In this document: positions 8,926 through 17,074 of the stretch, in pieces | Position numbering within the stretch: position 1 is the first letter of the stretch | How the letters are laid out: each line of letters starts with the position of its first letter | Assembly: GCF_008329705.1 (NCBI RefSeq) | Contig: NZ_VTSX01000027.1 | Location: forward strand, 1 to 62,211 | Direction: 5' to 3' | DNA length: 62,211 nucleotides | Origin: Chryseobacterium sp. SN22 | GTDB taxonomy: Bacteria; Bacteroidota; Bacteroidia; Flavobacteriales; Weeksellaceae | The notes under the pieces: generated by a model | What the model was told of the DNA's origin: nothing | What the model saw: only the letters and a program-made list of their open reading frames with translations | Database searches by the model: none | Translations under genes and position numbers: made by a program

Positions 8926-9003
8926 ATGAAAACTCAAATTAAACATGAGAATCGTAATAGTAGAAACAAATCCTGTGCCAAAGTTTTACCTATAATTTCT
9001 TAA
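8926..9003 (+). CDS. possible 25-residue leader or small peptide
   Basis: ATG to TAA encodes 25 residues beginning MKTQIKHENRN and ending A-K-V-L-P-I-I-S. It is basic and hydrophilic with a single Cys, and begins just after a strong hairpin with an A-rich ACTAATAACC upstream sequence. It could be a translated leader for ndk or simply the complement of a minus-strand small RNA. No family is recognised. Confidence 0.25.
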   Translation: MKTQIKHENRNSRNKSCAKVLPIIS

Positions 9004-9059
9004 TAAATGTTATTTTTATGTTAAAAATATTTTAAAATTAAAAAGACAGGAATTTTTTG

Positions 9060-9067
9060 TATTTTTG
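9060..9067 (+). promoter_or_regulatory. -7 promoter element of ndk (TATTTTTG)
   Basis: Exact TAnnTTTG match 24 bases before the ndk ATG. The -33 position is not well matched. Confidence 0.55.
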
Positions 9068-9091
9068 CGCCATTAAAAAAATTATTTATTT

Positions 9092-9508
9092 ATGTCTAAC
9101 ATTACATTCACTATGATTAAGCCTGACGCAGTTGCAGACGGACACATCGGTGCTATATTAGGTAAAATCGCAGAAGGAGGTTTCAAGATCAAAGCGATGA
9201 AATTAACACAGCTTACAGTAGCTGATGCAAAAAAATTCTATGAAGTACATGCTGAAAGACCATTCTACGGGGAACTGGTAGATTTCATGAGTTCAGGACC
9301 TATCGTTGCTGCTGTTCTTGAGAAAGACAATGCGGTTGAAGATTTCAGAACATTAATCGGTTCTACTAACCCTGCGGAAGCTGCAGAAGGAACCATCAGA
9401 AAAATGTTTGCGAGAAGCATCGGAGAAAATGCTGTTCACGGCTCGGATTCTGATGAAAACGCGCTTATTGAAGCTCAGTTCCATTTTTCAGGAAGAGAGA
9501 TTTTTTAA
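9092..9508 (+). CDS. ndk: nucleoside-diphosphate kinase
   Basis: A 138-residue enzyme transferring the gamma-phosphate of ATP to nucleoside diphosphates. The phospho-histidine is H116 in N-A-V-H-G-S-D-S. The N-terminal T-F-T-M-I-K-P-D-A-V motif and the R-x-x-I-G and G-x-x-x-P segments are all present. Length is standard. It is monocistronic, with its own promoter and a strong terminator. Confidence 0.96.
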   Translation: MSNITFTMIKPDAVADGHIGAILGKIAEGGFKIKAMKLTQLTVADAKKFYEVHAERPFYGELVDFMSSGPIVAAVLEKDNAVEDFRTLIGSTNPAEAAEGTIRKMFARSIGENAVHGSDSDENALIEAQFHFSGREIF

Positions 9509-9528
9509 GAAGATTTACTTTATCATAA

Positions 9529-9565
9529 AAAAATCCGGAGAAAATTCTCCGGATTTTCTGTTTTG
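9529..9565 (+). terminator. ndk terminator
   Basis: A perfect 10-bp stem (AAATCCGGAG/CTCCGGATTT) with a 6-base loop, followed by TTCTGTTTT, 20 bases after the ndk stop. Confidence 0.85.
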
Positions 9566-9841
9566 TACAGGCAATGCCGATCAGATATTTTGATTTATTT
9601 TTAAATTATAATTCTGATCTCTAATCATTTATCCCTATTTGTTGACTAATAGGGATAAGTTAAAGATTTACTTAAATGTGGTATTACGTATAAATACGTA
9701 AATTCATTTTCCGTATTTATACGGATATGTTTGTGTTTATTTATTCTCATCTTTACACCAGCATTAGAACAAAAGGAAAATTTAAGCATTAAAGTTTTCT
9801 GAAACTAATAACCATTATAGGCTCAGATTTTCACAAAGAAG
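9566..9841. other. intergenic region with two nested palindromes
   Basis: This stretch between ndk and rpe has no gene. It holds an 11-bp inverted repeat at 9629-9639/9648-9658 (TTATCCCTATT...AATAGGGATAA) and a perfect 12-bp inverted repeat at 9687-9698/9712-9723 (CGTATAAATACG...CGTATTTATACG). An ACTAATAACCAT string near 9803-9814 is shared with the start of the small ORF at 8926. Confidence 0.6.
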
Positions 9842-9870
9842 AAGGCAGTTCTCCCTTGAACTGCCTTTTA
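9842..9870 (-). terminator. terminator of rpe
   Basis: A 10-bp perfect stem (AAGGCAGTTC/GAACTGCCTT) with a 6-base loop, 22 bases beyond the rpe stop codon. The pyrimidine-rich tail on the minus strand is weak, and the structure could also stop plus-strand transcripts. Confidence 0.6.
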
Positions 9871-9891
9871 TGTATTTTATTCCGAAATAAA

Positions 9892-10542
9892 TTAAATTTT
9901 CATCAGTTCGATGGTTCGCTCCGGACTTTCTGCAGAAAATACCGCATTTCCGGCTACCAGCACATCGGCTCCGGCTTCAAAGAGTCTTGCGGCATTATCG
10001 ATATTTACTCCGCCATCCACTTCAATTAAAGCCGTAGACTTATTGCTTAGAATTAAATCCTTGGTCTCTGCAATTTTTTTGTAGGTGTTTTCGATAAATT
10101 TCTGACCGCCGAATCCGGGATTTACGCTCATTAAAAGAACAAGGTCAACATCGGCAATGATGTCTTCCAGCATTAAAACCGGTGTAGAAGGATTTAAAAC
10201 AACTCCTGCTTTCGCTCCCAGATCCTGAATATGATGAATGGTCCTGTGAAGATGCGTGCAGGCTTCGTAATGTACGGAAACCAGGTCGGCTCCCTGATTG
10301 ATAAATTCCTCGACATACTTTTCTGGTTCTACAATCATCAGATGCACATCCACAAATTTACCGGCGTGCTGCTGAACGGTTTTCATCATTGGAAAGCCGA
10401 ACGAAATATTCGGGACAAACCTTCCATCCATCACATCTACATGGATCCAGTCCGCCTGGGAATGATTCAGCATTTCAATATCCCGCTGGAGATTACCGAA
10501 GTCTGCGGCTAAAAGGGAAGGGGCAATAAGCTTTGTTTTCAT
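9892..10542 (-). CDS. rpe: ribulose-phosphate 3-epimerase
   Basis: A 216-residue TIM-barrel enzyme interconverting ribulose-5-phosphate and xylulose-5-phosphate in the pentose phosphate pathway. Metal-site residues H34 and D36 (H-V-D-V-M-D-G) and H67 (V-H-L-M-I) are present, with the phosphate-binding N-P-G-F-G-G-Q and E-V-D-G-G-V motifs further on. It follows the M42 peptidase gene on the same strand with a 95-bp gap, so the two may or may not share a transcript. Confidence 0.95.
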   Translation of the reverse strand: MKTKLIAPSLLAADFGNLQRDIEMLNHSQADWIHVDVMDGRFVPNISFGFPMMKTVQQHAGKFVDVHLMIVEPEKYVEEFINQGADLVSVHYEACTHLHRTIHHIQDLGAKAGVVLNPSTPVLMLEDIIADVDLVLLMSVNPGFGGQKFIENTYKKIAETKDLILSNKSTALIEVDGGVNIDNAARLFEAGADVLVAGNAVFSAESPERTIELMKI

Positions 10543-10637
10543 TTTTACTTTTATCGTTTTACTTTAAATTAAATCTTGCAATAGACGGATAACAGATATT
10601 TCACATCAATTATCAATCATCATTCATCAATAAAATT

Positions 10638-11711
10638 TTAGTGGTATTTCAGCTTCATTTCCGGTTTGATCTCCAGAATGGTTTCGTAAATCAGCTGAAT
10701 CACGTTTCCGACATCTTCTTTGGCCACCATTTCAACAGTGGTATGCATGTATCTCAACGGTAAAGAAATCAATGCGCTTGGTACGCCGCCGTTCGAATGG
10801 GCAAAGGCATCCGTATCGGTTCCTGTTGCCCGGCTGGCTGCGGCCCTTTGGAAAGGGATATTCTTTGATTTGGCCGTCTGAATAATCAGTTCGCGGATGG
10901 TATGGTGAACACTCGGTGCAAAGAATACTACCGGTCCGGCTCCGCATTTCTGGTCGCCTTCTTTTTTCTTTTCGATCATCGGGGTGGTGGTGTCATGGGT
11001 AACATCGGTTACGATCGCGATGTTAGGCTTTATGGTATCGGCAATCATATCCGCACCGTATAATCCCACTTCTTCCTGAACGGAATTGGTGATATATAAA
11101 CCAAAAGGGATTGTTTTTTTATTTTCTTTAAGAAGCCTCGCTACTTCCGCGATCATAAATCCGCCGATCCGGTTGTCCAGTGCGCGGCAGACAAAATACC
11201 GGTCATTCATTTCAAAAAATTCATCCGGATAGGTAATCATGCAGCCTACATAAATTCCCATATCTTCAACTTCCTGTTTTGAAGTAGCGCCACAGTCAAT
11301 GAAAATATTTTCGATTTTCGGGGTCGGTTCGTTCTGATTGCTTCTGGTATGAATGGCCGGCCACCCGAAAACACCTTTTACAATTCCTTTCTCGCCATGA
11401 ATGTGAACGACTTTCGACGGAGCGATTGTCTGATCAGAACCACCGTTCCGGATTACATAAATAAGACCGTCATCTGTAATATAATTTACATACCATGAAA
11501 TTTCATCGGCGTGGGCTTCGATAACTACTTTAAATTCTGCTTCAGGATTGATGATTCCGTAGCAGGTACCATAATGATCCACTTCTACTTTATCAACGTA
11601 AGGACGGATGTAATCCATCCAGATTTTCTGGCCTTCATGCTCATATCCGGTTGGGGATGAAGTGTTTAAGTATTTCTCTAAAAATTTCAAAGATTTCTTT
11701 TCAAATTTCAT
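10638..11711 (-). CDS. M42-family metallo-aminopeptidase
   Basis: A 357-residue peptidase of the M42 (FrvX/PepA, formerly endoglucanase M) family, cytoplasmic and without a signal peptide. The di-metal site is visible: H67-x-D69, D179 (A-L-D-N-R-I-G-G), E213 and E214 (V-Q-E-E-V-G), D236 (D-V-T-H-D) and H323 (Y-M-H-T-T). Family members are tetrahedral aminopeptidases that trim peptides, sometimes released by the proteasome or HslUV. It is divergent from the DUF4294 gene. Confidence 0.92.
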   Translation of the reverse strand: MKFEKKSLKFLEKYLNTSSPTGYEHEGQKIWMDYIRPYVDKVEVDHYGTCYGIINPEAEFKVVIEAHADEISWYVNYITDDGLIYVIRNGGSDQTIAPSKVVHIHGEKGIVKGVFGWPAIHTRSNQNEPTPKIENIFIDCGATSKQEVEDMGIYVGCMITYPDEFFEMNDRYFVCRALDNRIGGFMIAEVARLLKENKKTIPFGLYITNSVQEEVGLYGADMIADTIKPNIAIVTDVTHDTTTPMIEKKKEGDQKCGAGPVVFFAPSVHHTIRELIIQTAKSKNIPFQRAAASRATGTDTDAFAHSNGGVPSALISLPLRYMHTTVEMVAKEDVGNVIQLIYETILEIKPEMKLKYH

Positions 11712-11762
11712 AAAAAGGAATGATTTTTGCGTTCAATTTTTGTTCTAACAAGTGTAAAAATA

Positions 11763-12467
11763 ATGAAATTTAGTAAGATTATTTGCCTTTTCCTTTTCTT
11801 TTTTGGGGTAAGCATTTTCGGTCAGAAAGATTCTGTCATTGCAAAGCCGTTAAGCCAATACCCTCAGGAATTGCTGAAAACAGACGAATTCGGAAATAAA
11901 TATTTTTATGATGAGCGGCAGAAGGCAAAGATTTACGAAATCAACGGGGAGACGGTAGTGGTGATGGATGAACTGGTTTTACTGAATAAACCGAGATTCA
12001 ATAACCAGCTGGACAGGAATTATTATTATTTCCTTAATAAAAAGCTGTACCGGGTTTATCCGCTTTTCGTAATGGCTTTACAGCAATACCGCGACATTCA
12101 GGGTGAAATGACCAATCTTGATGATAAATCCAAAAGAAAATACATCCGTGACCGGCAGAATATTTTGGCCGATCAGTATGAAAAGCAGCTCCGGGATCTT
12201 ACTACAACCGAAGGCCAGGTATTTGCCAAATTGATGAACCGGGCTACCGGCAAAAACGTTTATGAAATTATTAAAGAACTGAGAGGAGGCTGGAGTGCTT
12301 TCTGGTGGAATGTAAAAGGTAAAATGGCCGACATCGATCTTAAAGATCCATATGATCCGCACCGGAACCGTACCGACGAATATCTGGAATCCCTGCTTCA
12401 GTCCAACTGGAACTCCGGTTACCTGCAGCCTTATCCGGGCGCCAGTACTTTCAGGGTACCGAGATAA
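11763..12467 (+). CDS. secreted DUF4294 protein
   Basis: A 234-residue protein with a signal peptide (residues 1-19, ending F-G-Q). It matches DUF4294, a Bacteroidetes-specific family of unknown function, with the characteristic L-N-K-P-R-F-N-N-Q and Y-Y-Y-F-L-N-K-K-L-Y-R-V-Y-P stretches and a G-G-W-S-A-F-W-W segment. The ATG at 11763 was preferred over 11727 because the upstream extension breaks the signal peptide. It converges on the Nudix gene, with a shared terminator. Confidence 0.85.
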   Translation: MKFSKIICLFLFFFGVSIFGQKDSVIAKPLSQYPQELLKTDEFGNKYFYDERQKAKIYEINGETVVVMDELVLLNKPRFNNQLDRNYYYFLNKKLYRVYPLFVMALQQYRDIQGEMTNLDDKSKRKYIRDRQNILADQYEKQLRDLTTTEGQVFAKLMNRATGKNVYEIIKELRGGWSAFWWNVKGKMADIDLKDPYDPHRNRTDEYLESLLQSNWNSGYLQPYPGASTFRVPR

Positions 12468-12484
12468 CAAAGAATACGAAACGT

Positions 12485-12518
12485 AAAAATTCCTGTAAGG
12501 TTGCTTACGGGAATTTTT
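12485..12518. terminator. bidirectional terminator, DUF4294 and Nudix genes
   Basis: A 15-bp stem, AAAAATTCC-TGTAAG paired with CTTACG-GGAATTTTT, and a 4-base loop. Both strands end in a U run, so it serves both convergent genes. Confidence 0.9.
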
Positions 12519-12921
12519 CTTTTAATTTATCAAATACGATCTGATCTACCGGTAACGGAAACGGGTTATCCGGTCTGTCGATGTCTACCCATTCGGTTTT
12601 TTCGATACACGGATCAAGAATCAGGAAATCCTGCTCATTGATGATATTGACGATGTAATAAATGGTCAGCAGCTGTTCGTTTTCCCTGAAGCGCGATACC
12701 AGAAAGCCTTCCTGTGTATAAAAATGCTCTGCGATCTCTATTTTTACATTCAGCTCTTCATCGAATTCACGGTGCAGGCATTCGATAACGCCTTCGCCGA
12801 ATTCCAGGCCGCCACCCGGGAATTTCATTAAGGGTTCTCCTGCATATTCTTCAAATAGGGCCAGCACTTTCCTGTTTTTTACCGCACAGGCATATACCCT
12901 GATGTTGATCTTATCTATCAT
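12505..12921 (-). CDS. Nudix hydrolase
   Basis: A 138-residue single-domain Nudix protein. The Nudix box lies at 37-59 with G37, E43, R51-E52 and E55-E56, so the catalytic glutamates are present. The box glycine near its end is Asn (N58), a tolerated variant. Substrate cannot be inferred; small proteins of this type clean up nucleotide derivatives. It stands alone and converges on the DUF4294 gene. Confidence 0.9.
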   Translation of the reverse strand: MIDKINIRVYACAVKNRKVLALFEEYAGEPLMKFPGGGLEFGEGVIECLHREFDEELNVKIEIAEHFYTQEGFLVSRFRENEQLLTIYYIVNIINEQDFLILDPCIEKTEWVDIDRPDNPFPLPVDQIVFDKLKEKFP

Positions 12922-13329
12922 ATTTAATAATTTGTAGGGCTAATGTAGGAATTTCTGGCGAAATGAAAGGGGTGGTGGATGTTTGAAATGAAAGTCCTGC
13001 CATAATTTTGGTCACAATTAAAAGGTTTATCCTATATAATGTGAACTCGAAGTAGACATCAGGTTGGGAGGCTGGAAGAAGAATGATGGATACCGGAAGT
13101 TTTCAATCGCAGCCAATACTGAAAATCCATTAAGATCTGAGAAGGTTTTAGAGAATTAAGATGAGTTCTGCTTTAAGCATAATGCTAAAATAAAAATCTT
13201 GATTTTTTTGCCAGGCTTAAACTCTTCATATACCTTAATGGTTTAGATATGCCTTAATGGTTTAAATTGCAGTTCTATCAATAAAATTAAACGTTATTGA
13301 GTTCATGTTATATATAAAAGGTCGTTGCC
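12922..13329. other. intergenic region with decayed repeats
   Basis: There is no gene here. A GA-rich dispersed repeat (13073-13104) resembles one at 45451-45483. A direct repeat CCTTAATGGTTTA occurs at 13233-13245 and 13252-13264. Confidence 0.6.
13073..13104 (+). repeat. GA-rich dispersed intergenic repeat, copy A
   Basis: Reads TGGAAGAAG, a short variable part, then ATGGATACCGGAAG and TTTTC. Most positions match copy C at 45451-45483, and copy B near 40769-40808 shares the GGATGCCGGAAG core. Confidence 0.55.
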
Positions 13330-14004
13330 CTACAGTTTAACGGCATTGATCATTTCCCTTTTTCCCGGCGGACCCTGCTTCTTTTCCACCTGGAAATTAA
13401 GTTCCTGAAGAACTCTTCTTACACTTCCTTTGGAAGAATAGGTTGTTAACAAACCGTTAACCGACATTTTGTCAGAAACCATTTCAAACAGGGGTTTTTC
13501 CCAGAGATCCGGCTGTACCCGTGCGCCGAAACAGTCGTAATAGACAAGGTTAATTTTGGGTAACTCGATGTTTTTCAGATCGAAAAAATCGCATTCGATC
13601 TTTTTCAGGTGAAAACCTTTAATGATTTCTGTTGGTTTCCCCCAGTCAGCATGATGAATTTTGTGATAAATATTCCTGAACTCAGGGTTATCAAAAAGCT
13701 CAAAATAGGCCAAATCGTCAATTTCAGATTCGTTTACGGGATATTTTTCAAGGGTAAAATAGTTAATGATATGATTTTTGTCAGTTTTTAAATATTCATT
13801 AATTGTTACCAAAACATTCAAACCTGTTCCAAAACCGAGTTCTAAAATATTAATTTGATAATCATTTATCAAATTAAGTCCGTTTTTGATAAACACGTGT
13901 TCGGCTTCCTGTAAAGCACCGTGGTGTGAATGGTAGTTTTCGTTTAATTCATTGATAAACAATGTTTTACTTCCGTCGTTGGTGGTCTTGATTTCTCTTT
14001 TCAA
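13330..14004 (-). CDS. mnmD: tRNA 5-methylaminomethyl-2-thiouridine methyltransferase MnmD
   Basis: A 224-residue SAM-dependent methyltransferase corresponding to the methyltransferase half of E. coli MnmC. It finishes the mnm5s2U modification at the tRNA wobble base. The SAM motif is L-E-L-G-F-G-T-G-L-N (54-63). The N-terminal S-H-H-G-A-L-Q-E-A-E-H-V-F segment, a central Y-Y-D-C-F-G and the C-terminal P-G-K-R-E-M motif fit the family. No FAD-oxidase partner domain is fused, as is usual in Bacteroidetes. Confidence 0.9.
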   Translation of the reverse strand: MKREIKTTNDGSKTLFINELNENYHSHHGALQEAEHVFIKNGLNLINDYQINILELGFGTGLNVLVTINEYLKTDKNHIINYFTLEKYPVNESEIDDLAYFELFDNPEFRNIYHKIHHADWGKPTEIIKGFHLKKIECDFFDLKNIELPKINLVYYDCFGARVQPDLWEKPLFEMVSDKMSVNGLLTTYSSKGSVRRVLQELNFQVEKKQGPPGKREMINAVKL

Positions 14005-14055
14005 GCTATTTTTTTACAAATTTACTCTAAAATTTTTATATTTAGAAAATTATAT

Positions 14056-14063
14056 TAAATTTG
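14056..14063 (+). promoter_or_regulatory. -7 promoter element of ilvE (TAAATTTG)
   Basis: Exact TAnnTTTG match 25 bases before the ilvE ATG, in the divergent region with mnmD. Confidence 0.5.
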
Positions 14064-14088
14064 TAGAACCTCATAAAAAATTTTAGAA

Positions 14089-15159
14089 ATGATAATTCAA
14101 AAAACTGAAAACTCCCGAATTTCTACATTCGATCCCAACAACTTTTCATTCGGAAACACTTTTATCGATCATATGATCATCTGTGAGTACGAGGATGGAA
14201 AGTGGGGTGATGTAAAATTGGTTCCCTATGGTCCTTTACAATTTACGCCTGCGATGATGGGGGTAAACTACGGACAGGCTTGTTTTGAAGGTATGAAAGC
14301 CTACAAAGACAAAGACGGACAGGTTTTCCTTTTCAGGCCTGAAAAGAATTTTGAACGTATCAATAAATCGGCGAAACGTCTTGCGATGCCTGAAGTAACG
14401 GAAGAGATGTTTCTGGGCGGGCTGAAAGCACTGGTAGATGCAGACCGCAACTGGATTCCTTCCGGAGAAGGGATGTCTTTATATATCCGTCCGCTGATTT
14501 TCGCAACGGAAGAAGCATTGAAAGCGAGAGTGGCCAATAAATATATGTTCGCCATTGTGGCAACGCCTGCAAAAATGTATTATACGGAACCGGTTTCCGT
14601 AAAAATCTCAGACCATTATTCCAGAGCGGCAAGTGGTGGAGTAGGTTCTGCCAAAGCAGCAGGGAACTATGCAGCTTCATTCTATCCAACGCAGCTGGCG
14701 ATCGAAGAAGGATATGAGCAGATTATCTGGACAGATGATGCCACCCACGAATATTTTGAAGAGAGCGGAACAATGAACGTTTTTGTAAGAATCAACGATA
14801 CGATTTACACACCGCCGACATCGGAAAAAATTCTTGACGGGGTTACCAGAGACAGCTTTATCCAGCTGGCCGAAAGAAGAGGCATTGAAGTAAAAGTAGA
14901 GTCTATTAAAGTAAAAGATGTTATCGAAGCGCAGAATAACGGAACCCTGAAAGAAGTATGGGGTGTTGGAACCGCAGTGGTAACTACCGTGTTCCAGGCT
15001 TTGGGCTACAACGGCGAGAAGCTTGAACTGCCGAGATTATCAGATGAAGAAAGCTTCGCGGTAATCCTTAAAAACGATCTGGTTGACCTTCAGACCAACC
15101 TTACGGAAGATCCTTTCGGATGGAGAGTAAAAGTGGATCAGGTAATGGAAACCGTTTAA
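14089..15159 (+). CDS. ilvE: branched-chain amino acid aminotransferase
   Basis: A 356-residue fold-type IV PLP enzyme moving the amino group between glutamate and the keto acids of Leu, Ile and Val. The PLP lysine is K189 in G-S-A-K-A-A-G-N-Y-A. The N-terminal Y-G-Q-A-C-F-E-G-M-K-A-Y and the E-E-S-G-T-M-N-V-F signature are intact. The length fits the larger (type 2) branched-chain enzymes. It is monocistronic with its own terminator. Confidence 0.94.
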   Translation: MIIQKTENSRISTFDPNNFSFGNTFIDHMIICEYEDGKWGDVKLVPYGPLQFTPAMMGVNYGQACFEGMKAYKDKDGQVFLFRPEKNFERINKSAKRLAMPEVTEEMFLGGLKALVDADRNWIPSGEGMSLYIRPLIFATEEALKARVANKYMFAIVATPAKMYYTEPVSVKISDHYSRAASGGVGSAKAAGNYAASFYPTQLAIEEGYEQIIWTDDATHEYFEESGTMNVFVRINDTIYTPPTSEKILDGVTRDSFIQLAERRGIEVKVESIKVKDVIEAQNNGTLKEVWGVGTAVVTTVFQALGYNGEKLELPRLSDEESFAVILKNDLVDLQTNLTEDPFGWRVKVDQVMETV

Positions 15160-15182
15160 TCGGAATATTAAAAGATAAGCAG

Positions 15183-15214
15183 AGGCCGGGAATTTTTTCC
15201 GGCTTTTGTTTTTG
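15183..15214 (+). terminator. ilvE terminator
   Basis: A GCCGG/CCGGC stem, extended by A-T pairs, is followed by TTTTGTTTTT, 25 bases after the ilvE stop. Confidence 0.85.
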
Positions 15215-15254
15215 CCGTAGCTGCAGTGAAAATCACTAAACTTTGCCGGCAAGT

Positions 15255-15286
15255 TTTGTTAATGATTCCCGAAATGTGTATTTTCG
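15255..15286 (+). promoter_or_regulatory. putative promoter of gldI operon
   Basis: TTTG at 15255-15258 and TATTTTCG (one mismatch to TAnnTTTG) at 15279-15286, 20 bases apart. The gldI ATG follows at 15296. Confidence 0.45.
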
Positions 15287-15295
15287 CAAAAGTTT

Positions 15296-15805
15296 ATGAA
15301 AAAAATACTCTTCATATCAATAATAGGTATCGTCAGCTGCAGCAAAAATGCACAGACCCATCCTCCGGTGGGCGGTGTTCTCAGCAAGAATGATCTGGAG
15401 GTTTCCCGGAACAGGATGAAAAACCTTAACAGCTTGGAAAGAACACAGATCCAGGACTGGATCAGCGGCCAGCCGGTAAAGTTTTACCCGACCCAGCTTA
15501 ATTACTGGACCAACGCCCATGGCTTCGACCAGAGGCAGAGGAGACAGGACAATAGCCTGATTTCGTATTCCTATGATCTTTACGACTTCGATCAGACCAA
15601 AATTTATGATCAGCCGATAGGAAGAAGGGATGCCCGATTCGGGCACTTTGATGAACTGAAAGCGGTGGAAGATGCCCTGCGTTTCATCCATGACGGAGAA
15701 GAGGTCACCCTGCTGGTTCCTTCGGCACTGGCTTACGGAACCTATGGCGACGAAAAGAAAATTGATAATGATATTCCTTTAATCATAAAATTAAAAGCAT
15801 TATAG
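15296..15805 (+). CDS. gldI: gliding motility-associated FKBP-type isomerase lipoprotein GldI
   Basis: A 169-residue lipoprotein with the lipid-acceptor Cys at position 15 (G-I-V-S-C). The body is an FKBP-like domain of the GldI family, with F-G-H-F-D-E-L-K and the closing V-P-S-A-L-A-Y-G-T-Y-G-D plus I-P-L-I-I-K-L. In Flavobacterium, GldI is needed for gliding and is thought to help fold envelope proteins. The next gene, another isomerase, begins 3 bp downstream, so the two form an operon. Confidence 0.85.
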   Translation: MKKILFISIIGIVSCSKNAQTHPPVGGVLSKNDLEVSRNRMKNLNSLERTQIQDWISGQPVKFYPTQLNYWTNAHGFDQRQRRQDNSLISYSYDLYDFDQTKIYDQPIGRRDARFGHFDELKAVEDALRFIHDGEEVTLLVPSALAYGTYGDEKKIDNDIPLIIKLKAL

Positions 15806-15808
15806 CCC

Positions 15809-16924
15809 ATGAAATTGTTTAACAAAAATATAATTCTGGCAGCAGCAAGTGTTTCGCTGATGAGTTGTACACCAATTTATAAAAAAATGAACGTAGACAA
15901 AGAAACTTACGAAGGTCTTAATGACGGACTTTACGCAAACCTTCAGACCACAAAAGGCAATATGATTGTTAAGTTTGAAGACAAGAAAGCCCCTGTAACG
16001 GTAGCTAATTTTATCGGACTTGCAGAGGGAAAAATCGATAACAAAGCAAAAGCAAAAGGAGTTCCTTATTATGACGGGACCATTTTCCACCGCGTGATCA
16101 AGGATTTCATGATCCAGGGGGGAGATCCTCAGGGAACGGGAATGGGAGATCCGGGATATAAATTCGAGGATGAAAAGAACGACCTGAAGCATACCGGGAA
16201 AGGGATTCTTTCTATGGCGAACTCAGGACCGAATACCAATGGTTCCCAGTTCTTCATTACGGAAGTCGCTACTCCCTGGCTGGACGGAAGACACACGATC
16301 TTCGGAAAAGTAGTAAAAGGAGAAGACGTGATCGATACGATTGCTAATGTGGAAAAAGGGCCTCAGGATAAGCCTAAAACCGATATTGTTTTAGAAAAGG
16401 TTTCTATTTTCAGCAAAGGGGACGAGTACAAAAACTACGATCCTGCAAAAACTTTTAACGAAGGAAAAGCGAAGATCGCTGAAAATAATAAAGCGGCAGC
16501 TGCAAAAGAAGAAGCGGAGAAAAAGAGAAAGGAAGAAGAATTCAAAGCGAACCAGGAGAAAATGGTAGAAGATCTGAAAGCGGGGATGCAGAAAACGGAA
16601 TCCGGGCTGTACTATAAAATCACAAAAACAACGGAAGGAAAAGCTCCGAAAGCAGGTGACAATGTTTCTGTACACTATGCAGGAAAGTTGGTTGACGGAA
16701 CCGAGTTCGATTCTTCATTCAAGAGAAACGAGCCGATCGAAATCCCAATCGGAATGGGAAGAGTAATCAAAGGATGGGATGAAGGAATCCTTTTATTGAA
16801 AGAAGGTGAAACAGCTACTTTACTGATCCCGCCGGCAATGGGCTACGGGGAAAGAGGAGCAGGAGGCGTAATCCCGCCGAACGCATGGCTTGTTTTCGAT
16901 GTTGAGCTGGTAAAAGTAAAATAA
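15809..16924 (+). CDS. cyclophilin-FKBP fusion prolyl isomerase lipoprotein
   Basis: A 371-residue lipoprotein (acceptor C20 in S-L-M-S-C) joining two unrelated prolyl isomerase folds. Residues 41-200 are a cyclophilin with H94-R95, Q103, Q147-F148-F149, W157 and H162. Residues 212-262 form a charged Lys/Glu/Ala-rich probable coiled coil. Residues 263-371 are an FKBP with Y290, F300-D301, W323 and Y345. Both active sites look complete. Co-transcription with gldI suggests a periplasmic folding pair. One possible oddity is the very charged spacer, which may mediate dimerisation. Confidence 0.9.
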   Translation: MKLFNKNIILAAASVSLMSCTPIYKKMNVDKETYEGLNDGLYANLQTTKGNMIVKFEDKKAPVTVANFIGLAEGKIDNKAKAKGVPYYDGTIFHRVIKDFMIQGGDPQGTGMGDPGYKFEDEKNDLKHTGKGILSMANSGPNTNGSQFFITEVATPWLDGRHTIFGKVVKGEDVIDTIANVEKGPQDKPKTDIVLEKVSIFSKGDEYKNYDPAKTFNEGKAKIAENNKAAAAKEEAEKKRKEEEFKANQEKMVEDLKAGMQKTESGLYYKITKTTEGKAPKAGDNVSVHYAGKLVDGTEFDSSFKRNEPIEIPIGMGRVIKGWDEGILLLKEGETATLLIPPAMGYGERGAGGVIPPNAWLVFDVELVKVK

Positions 16925-16945
16925 TCGAATCCGAATACAATACTG

Positions 16946-16974
16946 AAAGCTGTCCGAAAGGACGGCTTTTTTTG
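16946..16974 (+). terminator. terminator of the gldI operon
   Basis: A 10-bp stem (AAAGCTGTCC/GGACGGCTTT, one G-T pair) with a GAAA tetraloop, followed by TTTT. Confidence 0.9.
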
Positions 16975-17074
16975 TTGGGTCTATGAAATCTTGTAACGAC
17001 AGGCAATTGTTGTTCGACTTATAGGACAGACAATCTTCAATATTTATCATCTAAAACTTTAAAACAAAACAACA

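Larger units (their letters stand above)
8529..9059. other. long intergenic region rsgA-ndk
   Basis: A weak hairpin (AACCGC/GCGGTT, about 8591-8606) may end rsgA. A direct repeat of ATGCTGATATT occurs twice between about 8779 and 8815. A strong hairpin (8888-8913) and a 25-codon ORF (8926-9003) are listed separately. The remainder is AT-rich without recognisable genes. Confidence 0.5.
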
